Part shown: positions 35,786 through 44,205 of the stretch, piece by piece | How positions within the stretch are numbered: the stretch's first letter is position 1 | Layout: every line of letters starts with the position of its first letter | DNA from: UPXZ01 sp964634605 | Lineage (GTDB): Bacteria > Bacteroidota > Bacteroidia > Bacteroidales > Paludibacteraceae | Reading direction: 5' to 3' | DNA length: 57,928 nucleotides | Assembly: GCA_964634605.1 (NCBI GenBank) | Contig: CAZWLJ010000014.1 | Location: 1 to 57,928, forward strand | Notes under the pieces: model-generated | Databases searched by the model: none | What the model saw: the letters and a program-made list of their open reading frames with translations, nothing else | Told to the model about the DNA's origin: nothing | Program-made: the position numbers and the translations under genes

Positions 35786-35889
35786 AAATAAACACATGAA
35801 ACAGCCATGTTAGAATACTCTTAAAAAGCAAGGGAATGTTTAATGGCATGTTTCGTCTGTCCTTAATAAAAAAGTAAAAAAATAAACAG
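35786..35889 (+). promoter_or_regulatory. two-copy leader element, copy 1 (upstream of metallopeptidase)
   Basis: Together with the start codon and the next three bases, this stretch aligns without gaps to the minus-strand leader of ktrA (55949-56052), with about 88 of 110 positions identical by hand count. It contains a stem GAAACAGCCAT (35798-35808) pairing with ATGGCATGTTTC (35843-35854) with one bulged base, a loop with CAAGGGAATG that is identical in both copies, and an A-rich spacer ending AATAAACAG just before the ATG. I recognise no known RNA family. A cis-regulatory role is inference. Confidence 0.75.
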
Positions 35890-37950
35890 ATGAAAAAAGT
35901 AATTTATTTTTTTGTAGCGGTAATATTCATTTTTGGATATTATGGCTGTAAACCTTCCTCATCAGATAAAGGAATTATGAAAGAAAAACAGTTTATTTCC
36001 GAAAAAACTGTTTCGGAAGTTACCGGATTATTGCTTGATTCGGTAGGCGAAACCCACAGTCTCCGGGTAGAACGCGGTGTAAAACAAGTGGCTGAACTTT
36101 GGCGACAGGAAGATGGTACTGCAGAGGATTTCTCAAGATTCTGTAAAAATAATTTTGTGGCAGATACAGCCAGCTTAGATAACCTTTTCAAACGGCTTGA
36201 ACGGAACTTTGAAACCCTCAGCGGTTATTACAACGAAATTGATTTGAAACTCAAAGAACCTATTCAGCTCGCAGGTTTTGAAGAGTCGCCGGTAGATATG
36301 CTTTTTGGTGGTTATGATGTCAGAGCGCATATGGACGATGATTTCTATGCAAATAAAATTGCTTTTCTGACAGTTTTGAACTTTCCTTTTTATTCACTCG
36401 AAGAGAAAACCAAACTGGGCGAAAGCTGGACCCGGAAGCAATGGGCGTACGCCCGAATGGGCGACCGGTTTACAACCCGGATTCCCGCCAATGTTCAGCA
36501 ACATCTGTCGCAGACGCTGACTAATGCAGATTCCTATATTTCAAATTACAATATTTTCATGGGACAGCTGATGGACGAAAAAGGCAATAAACCATTTCCG
36601 GCAGACATGAAGCTCATTACCCACTGGGGATTGCGCGACGAACTGAAATCCAACTACGCTGATAAAGTAAACGGACTGAAAAAACAACAGATGATTTACC
36701 AGGTGATGAAACGGATTATCGACCAGTCAATCCCATCAGAAGTGATCAATAACGGCAAATACGCGTGGAATCCGGTTGAAAATAAAATTTACGATAACGG
36801 TAATGAACAGCCTTCAAAGCCCGAGAATAATATTCGCTATGAAGTACTGCTTAATAATTTCAAAGCTAATCAGCAGTTAGATGCATACTCGCCACATTTC
36901 CCAACTGCATTGAGCCGGAATTTCAATGCCACCATGGAAATTACTCAGAAAGATGTTGAAAATCTTTTCAAATCGCTCCTTTCATCTCCACAGGTCAAAG
37001 ATGTGGCAGCTTATATCAAATCCAGGATCGGTAGAGATTTGCAGCCATTCGATATCTGGTATAATGGCTTTAAAGCCAAGGGAGAAATATCTGAAGACGA
37101 ACTGACTAAAATCACATCTGCCAGATATCCTGATGCACAAGCCGTGGAAAAAGACTTGCCAAATATCCTTACCAAACTTGGATGGAAACCTGAAAAAGCA
37201 AAACAAATAGCCTCATTAATTCAGGTAGATCCCTCGCTCGGGGCAGGGCATGCCTGGGGGGCTGTGCTCCGTGGTCAGAAAGCACATCTGCGTACCCGAA
37301 TCAGTGAAAAAGGTATGGACTACAAAGGCTATAACATTGCCATACATGAATTCGGACACAACACCGAACAAACCATTACGCTCAATGATGTGGATTACTG
37401 GATGCTCAACGGAGTGCCAAACAATGCCTTTACCGAAGCTGTTGCATTCATGTTTCAGAAACGAGATATGGAATTGCTCGGGATGAAAAATTCCAGTTCC
37501 GATGCTGAAGCTTTTCTGGCATTGGATAATTTCTGGGCATGCTACGAAATCATGGGTGTGGCTTTGGTGGATATAGCCGTTTGGCAATGGATGTATGCCA
37601 ATCCGGATGCTACACCAGCGCAACTCAAAGATGCCGTAATAACCGAAGCAAAAAAAGTCTGGAACGAATTCTACGCCGGAATTCTGGGTGGAAAAGATGA
37701 ACCTGTTCTGGGTATTTACTCACATATGATTGATTATCCGCTTTACCTGTCGTATTATCCCATCGGACATCTGATCGATTTTCAGATAGAACAGCAGATG
37801 AAAGGAAAAAATATGGCCGATGAAATGCAACGTATGTACACTCAGGGGCGCATTGTACCTCAGGTATGGATGAAAACCGGAGTCGGACAACCAATATCGG
37901 TCGAACCAACACTGAAAGCTGTGCAAGAAGCATTGAAAGTGGTGAAATAA
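35890..37950 (+). CDS. zinc metallopeptidase-like lipoprotein (HEFGH)
   Basis: A 686-residue protein. The signal MKKVIYFFVAVIFIFGYYGC has a lipobox cysteine at 20, so the protein is envelope-anchored. The zinc motif HEFGH is at residues 486-490, and Glu516 (in NNAFTEAVAFMF) is a good third ligand, which together suggest a gluzincin. The 400 residues before the motif are mostly helical, as in M3-like or M32-like peptidases, but I cannot assign it to a named family. The leader is the two-copy element described separately. A bidirectional terminator with aqpZ follows. Confidence 0.78.
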   Translation: MKKVIYFFVAVIFIFGYYGCKPSSSDKGIMKEKQFISEKTVSEVTGLLLDSVGETHSLRVERGVKQVAELWRQEDGTAEDFSRFCKNNFVADTASLDNLFKRLERNFETLSGYYNEIDLKLKEPIQLAGFEESPVDMLFGGYDVRAHMDDDFYANKIAFLTVLNFPFYSLEEKTKLGESWTRKQWAYARMGDRFTTRIPANVQQHLSQTLTNADSYISNYNIFMGQLMDEKGNKPFPADMKLITHWGLRDELKSNYADKVNGLKKQQMIYQVMKRIIDQSIPSEVINNGKYAWNPVENKIYDNGNEQPSKPENNIRYEVLLNNFKANQQLDAYSPHFPTALSRNFNATMEITQKDVENLFKSLLSSPQVKDVAAYIKSRIGRDLQPFDIWYNGFKAKGEISEDELTKITSARYPDAQAVEKDLPNILTKLGWKPEKAKQIASLIQVDPSLGAGHAWGAVLRGQKAHLRTRISEKGMDYKGYNIAIHEFGHNTEQTITLNDVDYWMLNGVPNNAFTEAVAFMFQKRDMELLGMKNSSSDAEAFLALDNFWACYEIMGVALVDIAVWQWMYANPDATPAQLKDAVITEAKKVWNEFYAGILGGKDEPVLGIYSHMIDYPLYLSYYPIGHLIDFQIEQQMKGKNMADEMQRMYTQGRIVPQVWMKTGVGQPISVEPTLKAVQEALKVVK

Positions 37951-37975
37951 ACATTTTTAAGAAAATATCGAAAAC

Positions 37976-38009
37976 AAAAATGGCTGACAGTTAATAGTCA
38001 GCCATTTTT
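37976..38009. terminator. bidirectional terminator
   Basis: AAAATGGCTGAC and GTCAGCCATTTT pair around an 8-base loop with A/T tails, between the convergent metallopeptidase and aqpZ genes. Confidence 0.88.
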
Positions 38010-38030
38010 ACTTCATTAAATCAGGGAAAT

Positions 38031-38732
38031 TTATTTTTTTTCACTAAGAAAAGTCTTATACACCCATCCGGCACACATTCCACCAGCTACAGGCACCAAA
38101 ATAAACAGCCAGAGTTGAGGAATATAATCTCCACCTGCAAAAATTGCCTGAGAAATACTCCGGGCTGGATTTACTGAAGTATTGGTAACCGGAATACTGA
38201 TCAGGTGAATCAGAGTCAGTGCCAAACCGATAGCCAATCCTGCGAATCCTTTCGGAGCACGTTCGTCTGTAGCTCCCATGATTACAATCAGAAACATGAA
38301 TGTAAGCACAAACTCAGTAACTACTGCCGATAGCAATCCGTAACCATGAGGTGAGAGCGCACCATAACCATTGGCTGCAAAAGCGCCCGGCTGAGTGTTG
38401 TCAATGGTAAAACCGGATTTACCGGAGGCAACGATGTAAATAACAGCAGCTGCAGTGATAGCACCAAGAATCTGAGAAATAATGTAAGGCAATACGTCTT
38501 TTGAGTTTGCTCTGCCTCCGGCATAAAGCCCTAAGGTCACTGCCGGATTGAAGTGAGCACCTGAAATATGACCCAATCCGTAGGCACCTGCAAGCACTGT
38601 AAGGCCGAAAGCCAGAGCTACTCCGGCATACGCTATACCTAAATCAGGTATACCTGCAGCTAAAACCGCACTTCCACAGCCTCCCAAAACCAATCCGAAA
38701 GTTCCGAGAAATTCAGCTAAGTTTTTCTTCAT
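38031..38732 (-). CDS. aqpZ: aquaporin Z-type channel
   Basis: A 233-residue protein with six membrane helices and the two NPA half-helix motifs, SGAHFNPAVTLG and NTSVNPARSI. An Arg follows the second NPA as the selectivity-filter residue. The N-terminus (MKKNLAEFLGTFGLVLGGCG) and length suit AqpZ water channels better than GlpF glycerol facilitators. Confidence 0.94.
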   Translation of the reverse strand: MKKNLAEFLGTFGLVLGGCGSAVLAAGIPDLGIAYAGVALAFGLTVLAGAYGLGHISGAHFNPAVTLGLYAGGRANSKDVLPYIISQILGAITAAAVIYIVASGKSGFTIDNTQPGAFAANGYGALSPHGYGLLSAVVTEFVLTFMFLIVIMGATDERAPKGFAGLAIGLALTLIHLISIPVTNTSVNPARSISQAIFAGGDYIPQLWLFILVPVAGGMCAGWVYKTFLSEKK

Positions 38733-38820
38733 AAAATTAAAATTTTAGTTATTACCTACTCGTAAGGCTTTTCGGTATCCGCCAAAGTTTTTTTATCTGT
38801 TTTATTGACCTATTGAATTT

Positions 38821-38828
38821 CAAAAATA
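38821..38828 (-). promoter_or_regulatory. -7 element for aqpZ
   Basis: On the minus strand TATTTTTG matches the -7 consensus about 90 bases before the aqpZ start. The -33 element is unclear. Confidence 0.45.
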
Positions 38829-38873
38829 TGAAAAATATATTAAACCTTAAATATGATTTAACATATATTTAAC

Positions 38874-38903
38874 CGTTTTGATTCCCAAATCAGTATCAAA
38901 ACG
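38874..38903. promoter_or_regulatory. perfect inverted repeat between aqpZ and mfd (possible operator)
   Basis: CGTTTTGAT and ATCAAAACG form 9-base perfect arms around a 12-base spacer. It has no T-run and lies upstream of both divergent promoters, so an operator is more likely than a terminator. Confidence 0.5.
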
Positions 38904-39010
38904 ATTATACACCTCCTTGAGTGGTTTTTTTGGTTCATTCATTTTTTCTCAGTATGCTCTTTTTTCGTGTCCGTTCATTTCCTGATTTCATTATTTCGGA
39001 TTTAAATCTG

Positions 39011-39018
39011 TATCTTTG
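39011..39018 (+). promoter_or_regulatory. -7 element of mfd with a very short leader
   Basis: TATCTTTG is followed by the mfd ATG only 12 bases later, implying a leader of about 6 bases. A weak TTTC about 21 bases upstream may be the -33 element. Confidence 0.6.
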
Positions 39019-39030
39019 CACCACGAAAAA

Positions 39031-42000
39031 ATGTTGAATCTCTCAGAATTCCAACAACTCTATGCCCGTCATCCACAGATAGAGGCTTTGACACTTTGGG
39101 CTGCAACACATGAACCAAATCTGAAAATTTCCGGTTTATGCGGATCTTCATTGTCGCTTGTTTTCGCGGCATTCAGTCAGAAAGTGACTAATAATCACGT
39201 TTTTGTATTGAATGATGCCGATGAAGCAGGATATTTGTATAACGATCTCCGGCAGATATTATCCGATCAGTCTGTCCTGTTTTTCCCCTCTTCCTACAAA
39301 AAAACCATTCGCTTGTCGCAACTTGATTCGTCAAATGAAATTTTGCGTACCGAAGTACTCAACCGGCTTACCAACAGTAGCTCGCAGGCTCTCGTGGTGA
39401 CTTATCCTGAAGCCATGATGCAAAAAGTCATTTCACAGCAGGGTTTCAGATTGAAAACTCTCAGGGTAAAAACCGGTGAACGTATCAGTATTGATTTCCT
39501 GATTGAAATTCTGACAGAATATGAATTTCAACGTGTCGATTTTGTATATGAACCGGGCCAGTATGCGGTCCGCGGAGGTATAGTTGATGTGTTCTCTTTT
39601 GCTTACGAGCTACCCTACAGGCTCGATTTCTTTGGCGACGAAGTTGAATCAATACGAATTTTCGATATTGAAACACAACTTTCGGAAGATAAAAAACAAC
39701 AGATTGAAATTGTGCCCGATTTGCACAAAGGAGGCACCGACACCAAATATGTCACTTTTCCTGAATTTGTTTCGGATAAAACCTGGTTTCATTTTACCGA
39801 TGCTGCTTTCGTTCGCGACCGGATCAGTCAACTTTACGATGAAGCTTTGGTAAAAGCAAACAGCGGCGATAAAATAGTGGAAGATCTGCATACCACACAT
39901 ATCACAGGACATGAGTTCATGCAACAGCTGAGCAGTTACCGAAAACCGGAATGGGGAAATAAATCGTTTTTCAAAGCCAAACAATCCGTTCATTTCAATA
40001 CATCTCCACAACCTGTTTTTCAAAAGAATTTCGAACTGATCAGTAAGGACCTGAAGAAAAATTCCTCGGAAGGGTATAAAATCTTTATTTTTAGCGACAG
40101 TGTGAAACAAACTGACAGAATTGCCGCTATTTTTAATGACAGAAATGATGAAATTGAATTCCAACCCGTGAAAAATACCATTCACGAAGGATTTTCCGAT
40201 CATGATCTGGCATTAGTTTGCTATACCGATCATCAGATTTTCGATCGTTTTCATAAATACCAGCTCAAAACAGATAAAACCCGCCAGGGAAAAGTAGTGA
40301 TGACGCTCAAGGAGCTTAATCAGCTGCAGTTTGGCGATTATGTAGTTCATGTGGATCATGGTGTCGGTAAATTTGGCGGACTGGTTCGGACAAATGTGAA
40401 CGGAAAAATGCAGGAAATGGTCAAATTAATCTACAAGGATGACGATATAATATTTGTAAGTATCCACTCCCTGCATCGGATTTCAAAATACAAAGGTAAA
40501 GAAGGCGAAGCACCACGAATAAACAAACTGGGATCGGGTGCATGGGAACGATTAAAAGAACGTACGAAAGCGAAAGTCAAGGATATTGCCCGCGATCTGA
40601 TAAAACTGTATGCTAAGCGAAAAGCTGAAAAAGGTTTTATTTTCTCGCCCGACAGCTATCTGCAGCAGGAACTTGAAGCTTCATTTTTGTATGAAGACAC
40701 TCCCGACCAGGTAAAGGCAACAGCCGATATCAAGAAAGATATGGAAACCGATATGCCTATGGACAGGCTGGTATGCGGCGATGTAGGTTTCGGAAAAACC
40801 GAAGTTGCCATTCGGGCAGCATTCAAAGCTGTTGCAGACAGTAAACAGGTAGCAGTGCTTGTTCCCACCACTGTGCTCGCCATGCAGCATTATAACACAT
40901 TCAAAGACAGATTAAAAGATTTACCTTGCACTATTTCCTATCTGAGTCGTGCAAAAACCGCTCAAAAAACCTCAGATACACTCAAAAGACTCGAAGAAGG
41001 TAAAATTGATATTATCATTGGAACGCATAAACTCGTAGGTAAATCGGTAAAATTCAAGGATTTGGGTTTGCTGATAATAGACGAGGAACAAAAATTCGGA
41101 GTCACGGTGAAAGAAAAACTCAAAGAACTGAAAGTGAACGTGGATACACTGACTCTAACTGCAACTCCCATTCCACGAACACTTCAGTTTTCGCTGCTCG
41201 GAGCACGTGACTTGTCAATAATCAACACGCCGCCTCCCAACCGTTATCCCGTACAAACGGAGATACATCCTTTTGATGAAGACATTATACGTGAAGCCAT
41301 ACAACTTGAAATGAACCGGAATGGTCAGGTTTTTTTTGTAAATAACAGGATTCACAATATTTATCTTATCGAAGCGATGATTACAAGGCTTGTTCCCGGA
41401 TGCAGAGTTGCTGTGGGGCATGGGCAAATGCCTGCTGATAAACTGGAAGAAATCATCATGGATTTTATTGATTACGAATATGATGTGCTCATTGCCACAA
41501 CAATTATTGAATCCGGAATCGATATCCCCAATGTCAATACCATTATTATTAATAGCGCACACCGGTTTGGATTAAGCGATCTTCACCAGTTGCGGGGTAG
41601 GGTGGGGCGCAGCAACCGGAAAGCATTCTGTTACCTCCTTTCACCCGAAATGAGCCTGCTTACTCCTGAAGCCCGCCGCCGGCTTAAAGCTATCGAAACA
41701 TTTTCTGAGCTTGGAAGCGGATTTAATATCGCCATGCAGGATCTGGATATCCGTGGCGCCGGAAATATGCTCGGAGCCGAACAGAGCGGTTTTATTGCCG
41801 ATTTGGGTTATGAAACATATCAGCGAATTCTGAACGAGGCTGTTCACGAACTTAAAGACGAAGAATTCTCTGAACTTTACGCTGAGGAACGGGCTGATAG
41901 TGGAAAAAGCAAGAGTTATGTGACCGATTGTCAGATAGATACAGACCTGGAGCTTATGTTTTCAGCAGATTACATCGAAAATGTTTCGGAAAGAATATCA

Positions 42001-42366
42001 ATTTACCAGACACTGGATAGTCTCGAAACAGAAACGGAACTGGAACGTTTTCAGCGCGAGCTCATTGACAGGTTTGGTAAAATACCCAAAAATGCTGCAG
42101 GTCTGATGCTGATAGTTCGCCTTCGCTGGCTGGCAATGCGTTACGGTGTGGAAAAACTCGTTTTGAAAAACCAGCAAATGATAGCTTATCTGGTGAGCAA
42201 TCAAAAATCCATCTACTATCAGTCTGATGAATTCGGTCGTTTGCTGCAGTATATGACACGAAATCCGCGTATTTGTAAGCTCAGAGAACAGAATGGCCGT
42301 CGCTCGGTGGTGTTTTCAAATATTAAAACGGTGGAAGATGCCTGGGGAGTGTTTGAGTCGATATGA
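39031..42366 (+). CDS. mfd: transcription-repair coupling factor Mfd
   Basis: A 1111-residue protein that removes RNA polymerase stalled at DNA lesions and recruits UvrA. The N-terminal UvrB-like domains span about 1-340, with YEPGQYAVRGGIVDVF at about 172-187. An RNA-polymerase-interacting CarD-like domain follows (about 427-490, FGDYVVHVDHGVGKF). The helicase motor has Walker A GFGKT (Lys589) and the DEEQ box (684-687). The TRG motif region and the D7 domain (YADIENVSERISIYQ-like end) follow. The ATG at 39031 was chosen; a TTG at 39016 overlaps the -7 box. Confidence 0.97.
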   Translation: MLNLSEFQQLYARHPQIEALTLWAATHEPNLKISGLCGSSLSLVFAAFSQKVTNNHVFVLNDADEAGYLYNDLRQILSDQSVLFFPSSYKKTIRLSQLDSSNEILRTEVLNRLTNSSSQALVVTYPEAMMQKVISQQGFRLKTLRVKTGERISIDFLIEILTEYEFQRVDFVYEPGQYAVRGGIVDVFSFAYELPYRLDFFGDEVESIRIFDIETQLSEDKKQQIEIVPDLHKGGTDTKYVTFPEFVSDKTWFHFTDAAFVRDRISQLYDEALVKANSGDKIVEDLHTTHITGHEFMQQLSSYRKPEWGNKSFFKAKQSVHFNTSPQPVFQKNFELISKDLKKNSSEGYKIFIFSDSVKQTDRIAAIFNDRNDEIEFQPVKNTIHEGFSDHDLALVCYTDHQIFDRFHKYQLKTDKTRQGKVVMTLKELNQLQFGDYVVHVDHGVGKFGGLVRTNVNGKMQEMVKLIYKDDDIIFVSIHSLHRISKYKGKEGEAPRINKLGSGAWERLKERTKAKVKDIARDLIKLYAKRKAEKGFIFSPDSYLQQELEASFLYEDTPDQVKATADIKKDMETDMPMDRLVCGDVGFGKTEVAIRAAFKAVADSKQVAVLVPTTVLAMQHYNTFKDRLKDLPCTISYLSRAKTAQKTSDTLKRLEEGKIDIIIGTHKLVGKSVKFKDLGLLIIDEEQKFGVTVKEKLKELKVNVDTLTLTATPIPRTLQFSLLGARDLSIINTPPPNRYPVQTEIHPFDEDIIREAIQLEMNRNGQVFFVNNRIHNIYLIEAMITRLVPGCRVAVGHGQMPADKLEEIIMDFIDYEYDVLIATTIIESGIDIPNVNTIIINSAHRFGLSDLHQLRGRVGRSNRKAFCYLLSPEMSLLTPEARRRLKAIETFSELGSGFNIAMQDLDIRGAGNMLGAEQSGFIADLGYETYQRILNEAVHELKDEEFSELYAEERADSGKSKSYVTDCQIDTDLELMFSADYIENVSERISIYQTLDSLETETELERFQRELIDRFGKIPKNAAGLMLIVRLRWLAMRYGVEKLVLKNQQMIAYLVSNQKSIYYQSDEFGRLLQYMTRNPRICKLREQNGRRSVVFSNIKTVEDAWGVFESI

Positions 42367-42421
42367 GAGTATACTCAAGATTCCGGGTAGTAAAAACTGT
42401 AAAATAAAATACCGAATAAAC

Positions 42422-42601
42422 AAAAAAACCGCATTGTTACTTGTTGAGAAAACTCCTATAAATAGGATTTGAGGCATCGGTTTTCTTTGTAATCTGCTGT
42501 CCCGACGAATCGGGATACCCGAAGGCGCAGCCCGCCATTGAAAACCTTTGTATCTCGGAATAAGTTATCTGTTGAGTTTTCCAATCTCTGAACAATGCGG
42601 T
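42422..42601 (-). ncRNA. ssrS: 6S RNA candidate
   Basis: This 430-base gap after mfd contains a long imperfect rod of about 180 bases. The ends pair over 11 bases (ACCGCATTGTT at 42428-42438 with AACAATGCGGT at 42591-42601). A second helix (42448-42455 with 42574-42581), a large central bubble, a third helix (42479-42485 with 42540-42546) and an apical CCCGA/TCGGG hairpin follow. One side of the bubble holds the small palindrome CCTATAAATAGG, as in 6S RNAs. The minus strand is favoured: a -7 TATATTTG lies just upstream at 42612-42605, and the 3' end is followed by seven T. 6S RNA binds the housekeeping RNA polymerase holoenzyme. Identification is by architecture only. Confidence 0.62.
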
Positions 42602-42604
42602 ATA

Positions 42605-42612
42605 CAAATATA
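42605..42612 (-). promoter_or_regulatory. -7 element for the 6S RNA candidate
   Basis: TATATTTG on the minus strand, 4 bases before the first paired base of the rod. No clear -33. Confidence 0.5.
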
Positions 42613-42724
42613 CTGCTTTTTCATGAAATATATACTCTGGCAGCTATATTTTTTTGTTAAAACTTCAACCTGAAACCTCTAAAATTCTGTAAATGAAAAT
42701 TGAATCTAAAATTTACTGTTAATA

Positions 42725-42756
42725 TTTCGGTATATGGAAGAAAAATCTTACTTTTG
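42725..42756 (+). promoter_or_regulatory. promoter for the TPR-ribH pair
   Basis: TTTC (42725-42728) and TACTTTTG (42749-42756) are 20 bases apart, one mismatch from the -33/-7 consensus, 38 bases before the start codon. Confidence 0.55.
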
Positions 42757-42793
42757 TGGTTCAAAAAAAAATATAAGTTATAAATAATTCAAT

Positions 42794-43468
42794 ATGTCAA
42801 AGAAAAAAGAAGTAAAAGTTGAAGAACTTGAAAGCGTAGGACGTGCTTTATCCAAATCAGAAGCATTTATTGAAAAAAATCAGAAATTCATTTTAACCGG
42901 AGTAGCAGCAGTAGTGCTGGTTGTTTTAGGTGTTATGGCATTCCACAACTTCTATCAGAAACCACGTGAAACTGCTGCAGAAAATGCCATGTACAAAGCA
43001 CAGGAATATTTCGCTGTTGATTCTTTCAGAGTAGCGCTGGAAGGCGACGGAACTCAGATCATGGGTTTCAAAGAAATAGCGTCTGAATATGGTATGACGG
43101 CAAGCGGAAACCTGGCAAATGCATATACCGGAATATGCTATTATAAGTTGGGCAAATATCAGGAAGCAATCAAATTCCTGGCTCAATACGACGGAAATGA
43201 TAATTACTTCAAAACCACCGTGGTAGGCCTGACCGGCGATTGCTATGCAGAACTCGGTGATAAGAGCAAAGCCCAGAGTTACTATAAAAAAGCCATAGCT
43301 GACGAAAACGAATTAGCTCCCGTATATCTGAAAAAATCAGGGATCCTGTTTGAAACCGATGGCAAAACCGGTGAAGCCGAAAAAGCATTTCAGCAAATAA
43401 AAGATGACTATCCGATGAGCAACGAAGCTTACGATATTGACAAATATCTGGCACGCGTTCAGAAATAA
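42794..43468 (+). CDS. membrane-anchored TPR protein (YfgM-like)
   Basis: A 224-residue protein. A charged cytoplasmic N-terminus is followed by one membrane helix (about 35-55, FILTGVAAVVLVVLGVMAF) and several TPR repeats, for example ANAYTGICYYKLGKYQEAI and GDCYAELGDKSKAQSYYKKA. It is likely a scaffold on the outer face of the inner membrane, similar to YfgM. It precedes ribH, a common Bacteroidetes order. Confidence 0.85.
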   Translation: MSKKKEVKVEELESVGRALSKSEAFIEKNQKFILTGVAAVVLVVLGVMAFHNFYQKPRETAAENAMYKAQEYFAVDSFRVALEGDGTQIMGFKEIASEYGMTASGNLANAYTGICYYKLGKYQEAIKFLAQYDGNDNYFKTTVVGLTGDCYAELGDKSKAQSYYKKAIADENELAPVYLKKSGILFETDGKTGEAEKAFQQIKDDYPMSNEAYDIDKYLARVQK

Positions 43469-43493
43469 TATTTCACAATCAAAAGATTATTAA

Positions 43494-43532
43494 TAAAAAA
43501 GCTGCTTTCAGTTAATCTGATTGCAGTTTTTT
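43494..43532 (+). terminator. imperfect hairpin between the TPR gene and ribH
   Basis: An A-run, GCTGC, a TCAG/CTGA inner pair, GCAGT and a T-run form an imperfect terminator-like stem. It may attenuate and not fully stop readthrough into ribH. Confidence 0.5.
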
Positions 43533-43554
43533 AATATTTAAACTACACACTCAA

Positions 43555-44076
43555 ATGGCCACACAATATCAAAATCTATCTGACTACGATTCGGAATTAA
43601 TGCCCGACAAACAAACGGTCGGGAATCAAACGTATGCTTTAGTCGTTGCTGACTGGAATCCGGACATCACCAATTCGCTTCTGAACGGAGCAATGTCAAC
43701 CCTGATGGAAAACGGTGTGACAAAGAAAAATATAAAGGTATATCATGTACCCGGAACGTTTGAACTCACTCATGCGGCAGCTAAACTTATGAACCAGTTC
43801 GAAACAGTTGCAGGGAAAAAAAACCGCATCTTCGATGCAATTATTGTTATCGGATGTGTTATTCAGGGCGAAACTCCTCATTTTTCCTATGTTTGCAGCA
43901 GTGTGACCAAAGGAGTTACAGAACTGAATCTGATACCTGATTCCTGCCCCGTAATTTTTGGAGTGCTCACTACTAACACATTACAGCAAGCAAAAGACCG
44001 TGCAGGAGGTATTCACGGAAATAAGGGCGATGAAGCTGCCATTACAGCAATAAAAATGGCAAATATTGTTTGGTAA
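43555..44076 (+). CDS. ribH: 6,7-dimethyl-8-ribityllumazine synthase
   Basis: A 173-residue enzyme of riboflavin synthesis that condenses aminoribityl-uracil with dihydroxybutanone phosphate. Conserved blocks are VADWNPDITNSLL, VPGTFELTHAAAKL, VIGCVIQGETPHF (with catalytic His) and FGVLTTNTLQQAKDRAGG. It assembles into icosahedral or pentameric particles. A tRNA promoter overlaps its stop. Confidence 0.96.
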   Translation: MATQYQNLSDYDSELMPDKQTVGNQTYALVVADWNPDITNSLLNGAMSTLMENGVTKKNIKVYHVPGTFELTHAAAKLMNQFETVAGKKNRIFDAIIVIGCVIQGETPHFSYVCSSVTKGVTELNLIPDSCPVIFGVLTTNTLQQAKDRAGGIHGNKGDEAAITAIKMANIVW

Positions 44077-44100
44077 TTCAAGAAGAAAAGTATATCTTTG
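44069..44100 (+). promoter_or_regulatory. promoter of the tRNA-Tyr/tRNA-Gly transcript
   Basis: TTTG (44069-44072) and TATCTTTG (44093-44100) are 20 bases apart, overlapping the end of ribH. The predicted start is about 14 bases before tRNA-Tyr. Confidence 0.78.
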
Positions 44101-44120
44101 TACCCGCAAATTAAGGAATA

Positions 44121-44203
44121 GGGCAGATACCAAAGTGGCCAACTGGGGCTGACTGTAACTCAGCTGTCTTTCGACTTCGGAGGTTCGAATCCTTCTCTGC
44201 CCA
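44121..44203 (+). tRNA. tRNA-Tyr (GTA)
   Basis: The acceptor stem is GGGCAGA/TCTGCCC with discriminator A. The anticodon stem-loop reads GCTGACTGTAACTCAGC with anticodon GTA. A long class II variable arm (TGTCTTTCGACTTC) and the GGTTCGAATCC T-arm are present. There is no encoded CCA. Confidence 0.97.
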
Positions 44204-44205
44204 CT

